Origin: Desulfobacterales bacterium
GTDB lineage: Bacteria; Desulfobacterota; Desulfobacteria; Desulfobacterales; RPRI01
DNA length: 7,211 nt
Direction: 5' to 3'
NCBI GenBank assembly: GCA_020052975.1
Contig: JAGVOC010000068.1
Span: forward strand, 1 to 7,211
Shown piece by piece: positions 1-5,412 of this stretch. Position 1 is the stretch's first letter, and each line of letters starts with the position of its first letter. The notes below the pieces were generated by a model that saw only the letters and a list, made by a program, of their open reading frames with translations, had not been told where the DNA came from and made no database searches. The position numbers were made by a program, and so were the translations under genes.

Positions 1-2
1 AT

Positions 3-410
3 AGCAATATCGCCGCGGCAGTGGCCAGCGGCTCATTTTTGACCGCCGGCATGGTGGTGGCTCCCTGTACCATCAAGACACTGTCGGGGATTGCAAACTC
101 CTACACCGAAAATCTGTTGGTGCGCGCGGCCGATGTGTGTTTGAAGGAAAAGCGCAAACTGGTGCTGGTGGTACGCGAAACCCCCCTGCATAAAGGCCAT
201 CTGCGCTTGATGGCCCAGGCGGCTGATATGGGCGCCCATATCCTGCCTCCGGTGCCCTCTTTTTACCATCATCCCAAAACAATCCAGGACATCATCGATC
301 AGACCATCGGCAAGATCTTCGATTACATGGGCATCGAACACAATTTGTTTCAGCGCTGGGGGGAGGAAGAAAATAAAGATGAGTCCTCCGGCAGGCTGAA
401 GATCTGTTGA
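3..410 (+). CDS. ubiX: UbiX-type flavin prenyltransferase, C-terminal part (5' end outside window)
   Basis: UbiX joins a dimethylallyl group to reduced FMN, making the prenylated flavin cofactor used by UbiD-family decarboxylases; it is a soluble dodecameric enzyme. The frame is open to the left edge, and about 135 of the usual 190-200 residues are present. Visible family blocks are ASGSF, GMVVAPCTIKTLSGIA, RAADV, RETPL and PPVPSFY. Spacing from the Arg of RAADV to the Glu of RETPL (18) and on to the Tyr of PSFY (29) matches the active-site residues R122, E140 and Y169 that I recall for Pseudomonas UbiX. The residue 16 beyond that Tyr, an Arg in that enzyme as I recall it, is Lys here, a conservative change. 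The GTG at 21 is internal to the protein and not the start. No ubiD partner is in view. In an anaerobe the cofactor could serve quinone synthesis or aromatic (de)carboxylation, which cannot be decided here. Confidence 0.93.
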   Translation, partial: SNIAAAVASGSFLTAGMVVAPCTIKTLSGIANSYTENLLVRAADVCLKEKRKLVLVVRETPLHKGHLRLMAQAADMGAHILPPVPSFYHHPKTIQDIIDQTIGKIFDYMGIEHNLFQRWGEEENKDESSGRLKIC

Positions 411-447
411 TCAGAGGCGCGAAGAAAAGGATCCCCGTACCTCTACA

Positions 448-455
448 GAATCCTT
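448..455. repeat. Left copy of putative 8-bp target duplication
   Basis: GAATCCTT directly precedes the terminal GTAAC of the inverted-repeat element and recurs at 668-675 directly after its terminal GTTAC. Confidence 0.5.
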
Positions 456-667
456 GTAACTATTCAGGAGCCAGAAGCCAGAATGAATAAGGATGCCCGC
501 TAAAGATTTTCAAGACATAATCGTATGGCAAAAGGCACATCAACTTGTTTTATCTATGTATCGTTTTAGCAATAATTTTCCCCCAGAAGAGGCGGGTAAG
601 TTGCTGGAGGCATATACCGCTTCTATTCTGAATTCTGGCTCCTGACTCCTGAATAGTTACGAGTTAC
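456..667. mobile_element. MITE-like element with inverted-repeat ends and shortened S23 ORF
   Basis: The left end (456-485) and the segment 631-660 are inverted copies: the outer 15 bases, GTAACTATTCAGGAG, are identical and the next 14 differ at only two positions. A second GTTAC at 663-667 closes the unit. The sequence GAATCCTT occurs as an exact direct repeat immediately outside both ends (448-455 and 668-675), which looks like an 8-bp target-site duplication. The unit sits between two convergent genes (ubiX and a HAD hydrolase) and ends two bases from the HAD stop codon, so it damages neither. Inside is a truncated four-helix-bundle ORF. No transposase is present, so any movement would need a factor in trans. 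The folded arms could also act as a bidirectional transcription barrier. The duplication is seen directly; mobility is inferred. Confidence 0.6.
493..645 (+). pseudogene. Internally deleted S23/four-helix-bundle protein remnant
   Basis: This 50-codon frame begins ATG-CCC-GCT. Its first 35 or so residues match the N-terminus of the S23/IVS four-helix-bundle family (Avd-like): KDFQDIIVWQKAHQLVLSMY, then a FPPEE block. Family members normally run to about 115-125 residues and continue with a GL-SQ-RRAA-SI-NIAEG block, which is absent. The sequence instead jumps to GKLLEAYTASILNSGS, which resembles the C-terminal end of such proteins, and the last codons lie in the right inverted repeat. I infer loss of about 65-75 central residues, so a functional four-helix bundle is unlikely. 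Family members are found inside 23S rRNA intervening sequences and as stand-alone genes, and their role is poorly defined. The frame has no convincing Shine-Dalgarno sequence. Confidence 0.6.
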
Positions 668-675
668 GAATCCTT
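668..675. repeat. Right copy of putative 8-bp target duplication
   Basis: This is an exact copy of 448-455, lying between the right end of the element and the stop codon of the HAD gene (677-679 on the minus strand). Confidence 0.5.
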
Positions 676-676
676 C

Positions 677-1351
677 TTATTGGATCAGGATAACGGGAAG
701 CATTGAAAGTGAGGATATCTGAAAGGTTGCGATATCAGCATTCTCTCCGGTCACCAGGCTTTCTCCGCCGGAAAGAAAACAGGAGGCCATGGGCACACGG
801 TCTGCTGCAAGGATATCATTAAGTGAATCACCGACAAATAATGATCTGTCAGCAGGGGCACAAAGCTTTTTCAAAGCCAGCTTTAAACTTTCGGGGCGAG
901 GTTTAAGATATTCGACATCATTTCTTGACAAAACCATTTCAAAATGTCCGGCAAGACCGAACTTTTCCAGTACCGTATCTGATGCATGGGCTCCGCAGTT
1001 GCTCACTACTGCCATCCTGTATCCGCAATCCGAAATCCGGGCCAGCGTATCCCCTGTATCCGGATATGGCGCCCAACGGCTCAAGGCATCCCGGTCATAT
1101 CTGTCGTAAATGGCAGCCAGTTGGTCAAACAGACGTTTGGAATCTGCTATTTTCCAACCGTCTATAATATCACGGGTACTATTATATAGACCGGCATAAC
1201 CTGGCGACTGTCCGTAAAGAGCAGGGTCAATGCCGGCGTTGACCAGAACCTGAAGGATTTCTTTGACAGCATCATTCAGGCGCCATTGAAAATCAACAAG
1301 TGTCCCTTCAAGATCGAACAGTATGATATCAAATTTTCTTTCGGCAGCCAT
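677..1351 (-). CDS. HAD-superfamily hydrolase, phosphoglycolate-phosphatase-like
   Basis: This 224-residue soluble protein is probably a phosphomonoesterase acting on a small phosphorylated metabolite; the substrate is unknown. All four HAD motifs are visible: motif I FDLEGT with nucleophile Asp13, motif II VVSN with Ser117, motif III Lys150 (LKPRPES) and motif IV GDSLND with Asp175 and Asp179. The helical C1-type cap lies at about residues 20-100. The second acidic residue of motif I, usually Asp, is Glu15; the same D-x-E form occurs in ThrH-type enzymes. The start at 1351 has an upstream AAGGAG (1363-1368), 11 bases from ATG, a long but usable spacing, and a strong promoter lies further upstream. 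The gene is monocistronic, convergent with ubiX and divergent from the NUDIX gene. The general class is secure, but calling it Gph would be overreach. Confidence 0.88.
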   Translation of the reverse strand: MAAERKFDIILFDLEGTLVDFQWRLNDAVKEILQVLVNAGIDPALYGQSPGYAGLYNSTRDIIDGWKIADSKRLFDQLAAIYDRYDRDALSRWAPYPDTGDTLARISDCGYRMAVVSNCGAHASDTVLEKFGLAGHFEMVLSRNDVEYLKPRPESLKLALKKLCAPADRSLFVGDSLNDILAADRVPMASCFLSGGESLVTGENADIATFQISSLSMLPVILIQ

Positions 1352-1421
1352 GGTGTGAATATCTCCTTTCTTTTTATCTACCCAATCAGGTTTGCCACCG
1401 GTCAGACACCGAGAATATGCA

Positions 1422-1451
1422 TTTATAAAATTGAAACTTGCAATTTGTCAA
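1422..1451 (-). promoter_or_regulatory. Sigma70-type promoter for the HAD gene
   Basis: On the minus strand a perfect TTGACA (1446-1451) is followed after 17 bases by TTATAA (1423-1428), or after 18 by TATAAA (1422-1427). The predicted start near 1415 gives a leader of about 65 bases before the ATG at 1351. The rest of the 1352-1611 intergenic region shows no convincing plus-strand promoter for the NUDIX gene: an isolated TTGACA at 1493-1498 and a TACAAT at 1540-1545 are not properly spaced as a pair. Confidence 0.6.
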
Positions 1452-1611
1452 GATAAGCCCATTGAACCGAAACAGCTGCGGTATATTTATCCTTGACAAC
1501 CAACTCCCTTTTTGCTTCTTTCAAAATGCGTTCCCTTAATACAATATTTCGATGTCGGCATGAACGATCTTATTCTTTTCAACGTGTTTCGCCGGCAGAA
1601 GGAAGAAAAAC

Positions 1612-2163
1612 ATGGTGCCTAAACCCTGGAAATTGATTCAAAGCCGGACCGAACGCAGGTTTCCTATTTTCAATCTGCGGATCGACCGAGCATGTTCGCC
1701 GCGCACTGCCATCGAACATGATTTCTATGTTTTGGAAGCGGCTGATTGGGTTAACGTGATTCCTCTGACGTCCGGTGAGGAGGTGGTACTGGTGCGCCAA
1801 TACCGTCATGGATTGCGGGACCTTTGTCTGGAAATCCCGGGAGGGATACTGGAAGCAGGCGATTCCCCCCAAGAGGCCGCTCATCGCGAATTGTTTGAAG
1901 AGACCGGTTATCAGGAAGCAGAGATGCTGCCCTTGGATTATGTTTATCCTAACCCCGCATTTCTAAACAACCGATGCCATACTTTCCTGGCCAAGGACGT
2001 AATATTGAAAGGCCGTCAAGCACAGGATGAAAAAGAGGATATCGAAGTCATCCTCAAACCCTTGAAAGAGATCCCAGCCTTGATCCGGGAAGGGCATATA
2101 CGCCACTCCCTAGTCGTGGTTGCCTTTTACCGTTATTTTATGGAGTGTCACTCACCCAACTGA
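1612..2163 (+). CDS. NUDIX hydrolase, ADP-ribose-pyrophosphatase-like
   Basis: NUDIX enzymes cleave nucleoside diphosphates linked to another moiety; this 183-residue protein most resembles the ADP-sugar pyrophosphatase branch. The NUDIX box spans about residues 78-100, from GGILEAGD to RELFEETGY. It carries the metal-binding RE..EE residues (Arg92, Glu93, Glu96, Glu97). The acidic position six after the first Gly is Asp84 instead of the canonical Glu, a common variant. VRQYRHG (about 61-67) upstream of the box and PNPAF (113-117) downstream are typical of ADP-ribose pyrophosphatases. An N-terminal beta-rich segment (1-50) precedes the box, as in dimeric members of this group. The ATG at 1612 follows AAGGAAG (1599-1605) at a good distance. 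It is divergent from the HAD gene and convergent with the TPR gene, so probably monocistronic. The exact substrate cannot be read from sequence. Confidence 0.88.
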   Translation: MVPKPWKLIQSRTERRFPIFNLRIDRACSPRTAIEHDFYVLEAADWVNVIPLTSGEEVVLVRQYRHGLRDLCLEIPGGILEAGDSPQEAAHRELFEETGYQEAEMLPLDYVYPNPAFLNNRCHTFLAKDVILKGRQAQDEKEDIEVILKPLKEIPALIREGHIRHSLVVVAFYRYFMECHSPN

Positions 2164-2209
2164 GATCTCTTTCGTAAAAATTGAAGATTCCCGCCGGCAA
2201 GCTATGGGG

Positions 2210-3691
2210 TTAGCGATCTTTGTCCCGGTTTAAAAATTTTTTAGCCATATTCCCGCCTAATTTTGCGGCAGCCTCCATATCAGCCATTAGTTCCTCTTTA
2301 CGATTAATTTTTTCATACGAAAGAGCACGAAAATAATAAGCCTGAGCGTTATGAGGATTTGATCCAATAAACACGGTTAAATCATTAATTGCTTCCTGAA
2401 ACTTATTAAGATAATAAAAAACTAATCCCCTAAAAAAATAGGCTCTCACAAATTTTGGATCCATATCAATTGCTTTATTTAAATCAACCAAAGCATCCTG
2501 GTATTTTTTTAAGTTCAGCAACACGCCCCCGCGATTGGCATAAAACTCCTGAATATTGGGATTTATTTCAATTGCCATGTCGCAATCTTTTGTATCCAGA
2601 CCGGCTTTTCCGGACAGGTGATATGCCCGACAGCGATTGCTGTATGGATATCCCCATTTGGGATTGAGTTTAATAGCCATGTCAAAATCTTCAATTGCCT
2701 GTGAATATGCTTTGCCTGCAAGATGGCAAATACCTCTGATATTATAAGCTCTATCACTTTTTGGGTTTATTTCAATTGCCCTGTCAACATCTTTAATTGC
2801 CTCATCATAATAACGGCTTTTAAAATACGCATAACTCCGATTGATGTAAGCCTCTGCATTATTTGGCATCAATTCGATGGCTTTACTGCAATCATTGATT
2901 CCTTTTTGTGGTTCATCCGTCTTGGCGTACGAAAAGCCCCGAACACTATAGGCCCTGGCATACTCAGGATTCAACTCTATGGCTTTATCGAAGGCTGTAA
3001 TTGCATCCTGAAATTGTCCGGCAACCGACATGGAATATCCCTTGTCGAACCAGTCAACGGCATTTAACTCATTTGTTAAGGCAATATATTGTCTTTTCCC
3101 TTGTTCTTTTTGCCTGCTGTCAGGCGCAGTCTTAAGCTCCTGTTTTAGCCTTTCGACTTCCATTAATAATTCATTTGTTCTTTTTTTAGATTCTTCCAAC
3201 TCGCTGATGTTCTGTCGTTCCTCTTTCAAACTGGCAATCGATTTCTCCAGTTCTTTTGGATCAACTTGAATTTTAGCAACGATGTAATACGTATGACCAT
3301 CCCATTTCTCTGTAATTATCTGAGCCCTTACTATGCCTGCGGTTAAAGCGATAATTTGATCTCTTGTCACTTCATAATTTACAACCTCGGTATTTCTCTC
3401 AAGATATGTGCCTAATTCTTCAAGCAGAAGGCTCTTGACCTGTTCCAGTGAAATTGTACGACAGGATATTTTGCTGTCAGCCTCGCCGGCTTGATATGAA
3501 TATTCCTTTTGATATGTCACTAAATCGGCAAATGCTATATGAGGTATCAATGTAACCAATGTCAGCGAAATCAAAACAACCGGAAGATGCAGGTATTTTA
3601 AAATTAGTTCGATGGCGGATATAAATCTTTTATCAGAATCCCCATGTCCCATCAGGTGTGGCCGGCAAAAATTCAGAGATTTTCTATTCAT
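2210..3691 (-). CDS. Exported TPR-repeat protein with coiled coil
   Basis: This is a 493-residue protein of unknown specific function. A hydrophobic stretch at about residues 34-52 ends in AFA-D, giving a plausible signal-peptidase I site after Ala55 with an unusually long N-region; export across the inner membrane is inferred. Residues 56-150 form a compact domain containing EADSKISC, LEQVKSLLLEELGTYLE and TAGIV, followed by a beta-like KWDGHTYYIVAKI segment. It recalls envelope (LPP20/FlgT-like) modules, but I cannot name it firmly. A Glu/Lys-rich coiled coil follows (150-200). Residues 211-482 contain eight consecutive TPRs of exactly 34 residues, most ending in AI-x-hydrophobic-NP; the fifth and eighth are the most degenerate. 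TPRs usually scaffold protein-protein contacts. The start at 3691 has AAGGAA six bases upstream; Met14 is a possible alternative start. Its 3' end is convergent with the NUDIX gene, 46 bases away. Confidence 0.85.
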   Translation of the reverse strand: MNRKSLNFCRPHLMGHGDSDKRFISAIELILKYLHLPVVLISLTLVTLIPHIAFADLVTYQKEYSYQAGEADSKISCRTISLEQVKSLLLEELGTYLERNTEVVNYEVTRDQIIALTAGIVRAQIITEKWDGHTYYIVAKIQVDPKELEKSIASLKEERQNISELEESKKRTNELLMEVERLKQELKTAPDSRQKEQGKRQYIALTNELNAVDWFDKGYSMSVAGQFQDAITAFDKAIELNPEYARAYSVRGFSYAKTDEPQKGINDCSKAIELMPNNAEAYINRSYAYFKSRYYDEAIKDVDRAIEINPKSDRAYNIRGICHLAGKAYSQAIEDFDMAIKLNPKWGYPYSNRCRAYHLSGKAGLDTKDCDMAIEINPNIQEFYANRGGVLLNLKKYQDALVDLNKAIDMDPKFVRAYFFRGLVFYYLNKFQEAINDLTVFIGSNPHNAQAYYFRALSYEKINRKEELMADMEAAAKLGGNMAKKFLNRDKDR

Positions 3692-3865
3692 CTTTTTCCT
3701 TATTATTATGGTTGAAATTTAAAGAAAACCATCGTCTGTTTAAGGGTAAAAAGAAAACAAGAAGTTGAAGACCGGTTTAACTGAAGAATAAGAATATAAA
3801 GAAAATGAAATGAGAACCAGATTAAAGAGCGATATTGAATTGAGGAAGAGAATATTCTTGATAAT

Positions 3866-3894
3866 CTAATATGTTGAAACATATTGAAAGTCAA
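3866..3894 (-). promoter_or_regulatory. Predicted promoter of the TPR gene with embedded dyad
   Basis: On the minus strand TTGACT (3889-3894) and TATTAG (3866-3871) are 17 bases apart. A leader of about 165 bases would run to the ATG at 3691; the leader is strongly A+T-rich and pyrimidine-rich on the coding strand, with no recognisable riboswitch. The region also lies immediately downstream of the MOSC-FdhD stop codon (3912), so read-through from that gene is an alternative source of transcript. Confidence 0.4.
3868..3885. promoter_or_regulatory. Operator-like perfect dyad AATATGTT-GA-AACATATT
   Basis: Two perfect 8-base inverted arms are separated by two bases, and the dyad lies almost exactly between the -10 and -35 boxes predicted for the TPR gene. 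That position would let a dimeric repressor block RNA polymerase. It is too A+T-rich and lacks a following T-run in the right place to be a good intrinsic terminator for the upstream gene, though a weak one cannot be excluded. Confidence 0.45.
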
Positions 3895-3911
3895 GGAAAA
3901 ATAAATTTAAG

Positions 3912-5129
3912 CTATCTTTTCAGCCTTTTTTCCCCGCAGTAAATAAAAAGTCCGGCATCTCTTGCAAGGCATGCAATTGTAATATTAAGCTCTGTTGCGA
4001 GTTTTACAGCAAGATCGGTAGGTCGGGATATGGCAAGTATGACGGGTATATTCGCCCTTGCCGCTTTCTGGACAAGTTCGAAGCTTACCCGCGAAGAAAG
4101 AATTAATAATGAAGCCTTCTTAAGTTTCTTATTAAGGAAAAGCTTTCCTATTGCTTTATCGAGAGCATTATGGCGGCCGACATCTTCAGCAACTGCAAGC
4201 AGCCTGCAATCTGAAGTGTAAAGAGCAGCAGCATGAGATGCGTGCGTTTCCTTTCTTAATGGCTGGTGCTCGGAAAGGGACTCAAGGCAAAGCAGGGCCT
4301 TGTTAATGTCAATTTTAATTTTATCCGACAAGGGACGGATTGTTTGATTGATATCCTCAATAAGCTCCTTTCCGCATAATCCACAGCTTGTCTGACTGAT
4401 AAAACCTTTTCTTTCGAGCAGATCCGAAACCGCTTTAATTCTCGATGGAGTAAGAGTGGCTGTTACAACATTTGTATCCGTTCCATCGCAGAAAGCGAGG
4501 GTTTTGAAATCATCGACGGAATCTACTATTCCTTCGGCAAGGCAAAAACCCGCAACATGGGGAATTTCATCGCCCGGCGTCCGCATGACAACCGAATAAG
4601 GTTTACCCTGTATTCGTATGGAAAGAGGCTCTTCGCCTATCAAAAGGTGCTTAACAGGAATGTCTGTTCCATTATTCCATTGTAAAATCTGATTGTCTGA
4701 TAAAATAAACTTTATTTTATCTCCGGAACGGATGATTCCTCCTTCAAGCACTTTTGCGAAGACTCCTTCCCTTGGCATAATGCAGTCTCCGGCCTGATAA
4801 AAGATCGCGCATTTCTTTTTGCACTCTTTTCCGATTTGGGTGATTTCAACAAGGGCTTTTCCCCCAAGCCTCAGTTGTGTTCCGACCGGTATATTTTTCC
4901 AGTCTATGCCTGTCGTTGCAATGTTTTCTGCAAAATCTCCGAATGTTACATCAAGCCCCCGGCTTCTTGCCTTTTCTATGCTTTCCGATGCAAGAAAACA
5001 GACCTGCCTGTGCCATTTGCCGGCATGAGCATCCCCGCTAAGACCATGATCAGCTATCAGCTCGGCCTTTTTTACACAATTTTTTCTGGTGCCTTTTTTT
5101 TTGCTGGTTGCGATTGATACTATTTCCAT
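3912..5129 (-). CDS. fdhD: MOSC domain-FdhD sulfurtransferase fusion
   Basis: This single 405-residue frame combines two families. Residues 1-142 are a MOSC domain, a fold that handles sulfur carried on Cys and molybdenum cofactor. It contains GLSGDAHAG (29-37), the conserved GKECKKKC Cys cluster (Cys103, Cys107) and GDCIMPREGVFAKVL (114-128). Residues 145-405 are FdhD, the cytoplasmic protein that passes sulfur from a cysteine desulfurase to the molybdenum or tungsten cofactor of formate dehydrogenase. Its CxxC is Cys249-Cys252 in TSCGLCG, and EDVGRHNALDKAIGK (315-329) and SSRVSFELVQKA (345-356) are conserved. Most FdhD proteins are about 260-280 residues, so the fusion accounts for the extra length. 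The ATG at 5129 has only a weak, close GAAAGG upstream. A TATAAT at 5166-5171 (minus strand) has no good -35 partner. No formate dehydrogenase gene is adjacent. Domain identities are secure; the benefit of the fusion is inferred. Confidence 0.93.
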   Translation of the reverse strand: MEIVSIATSKKKGTRKNCVKKAELIADHGLSGDAHAGKWHRQVCFLASESIEKARSRGLDVTFGDFAENIATTGIDWKNIPVGTQLRLGGKALVEITQIGKECKKKCAIFYQAGDCIMPREGVFAKVLEGGIIRSGDKIKFILSDNQILQWNNGTDIPVKHLLIGEEPLSIRIQGKPYSVVMRTPGDEIPHVAGFCLAEGIVDSVDDFKTLAFCDGTDTNVVTATLTPSRIKAVSDLLERKGFISQTSCGLCGKELIEDINQTIRPLSDKIKIDINKALLCLESLSEHQPLRKETHASHAAALYTSDCRLLAVAEDVGRHNALDKAIGKLFLNKKLKKASLLILSSRVSFELVQKAARANIPVILAISRPTDLAVKLATELNITIACLARDAGLFIYCGEKRLKR

Positions 5130-5135
5130 AAGCCT

Positions 5136-5149
5136 TTCGAGGTGTTATG
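5136..5149 (+). repeat. 14-bp direct repeat, copy 1
   Basis: TTCGAGGTGTTATG here recurs exactly at 6967-6980. Copy 1 lies just upstream of the MOSC-FdhD start codon, and copy 2 lies upstream of the arsR operon. Read on the minus strand, both precede minus-strand genes. It could be a shared regulatory site or chance. Confidence 0.35.
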
Positions 5150-5268
5150 TTTTGTTTAAGTTATTATTATAGAATTTGACCACTGTTAATATTACAGGAT
5201 CACAAACTCTTTTGAAGGTGATCTTTTATAATTAGTGCCCATCCTGAAACAAATTATGGACACAGTTA

Positions 5269-5412
5269 AGTTTCCAATCCGGAAATCGGCAATTTTGGGC
5301 AAGCTCAAGGAAATCAAGGGATTGCGCGGAGACATACGAGTAGTATGTCGCACAAGAAATCCCGCGGATTAACGCAGAGATCGCTCAAAAGGGCCATTTC
5401 CGGATGGAAACT
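5269..5412. repeat. Palindromic intergenic element (MITE-like)
   Basis: The ends are inverted copies: AGTTTCCAATCCGGAAAT (5269-5286) pairs with ATTTCCGGATGGAAACT (5396-5412), differing by one inserted base. The centre is a perfect hairpin with 7-base arms GACATAC (5331-5337) and GTATGTC (5343-5349) and loop GAGTA. Between ends and centre, shorter matching blocks recur (a TTTTG-G/A-GC block and GGGATT), so the whole unit can fold as one long imperfect stem. No ORF is inside. It is unrelated in sequence to the element at 456-667. Its right end overlaps the TAG stop of the permease gene, so as RNA it would form the 3' hairpin of that transcript. I see no clear target duplication. It looks like a dispersed genomic repeat; copy number cannot be judged from one window. 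Confidence 0.6.

Noticed and set aside
33..341. 102-codon minus-strand frame antisense to ubiX
   Set aside because: It is the complement of strongly conserved UbiX coding sequence, and the His/Gln-rich product is typical of a shadow frame.
413..444. AGAGG...CCTCT hairpin after the ubiX stop as its terminator
   Set aside because: The five-base stem with a long loop and no T-run is too weak to call.
1493..1545. Plus-strand promoter for the NUDIX gene from TTGACA (1493-1498) and TACAAT (1540-1545)
   Set aside because: The boxes are far too distant to pair, and neither has a good partner at 16-18 bases.
3706..3894. 62-codon minus-strand frame in the gap between the TPR and MOSC-FdhD genes
   Set aside because: It is low-complexity, Phe/Ser/Leu-rich, has no ribosome site and overlaps the predicted TPR promoter and dyad; it looks like a by-product of A+T-rich sequence.
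5198..5223. GATCAC...GTGATC inverted repeat followed by TTTT, as a terminator
   Set aside because: The stem is only six pairs with a 14-base loop, and no plus-strand gene precedes it. It could be a regulatory dyad upstream of fdhD, but evidence is thin.
5130..5410. Molybdenum-cofactor riboswitch in the fdhD leader
   Set aside because: I looked because of the gene's function, but saw no conserved riboswitch core; the structured part of the gap is the palindromic element, which lies outside the likely leader.
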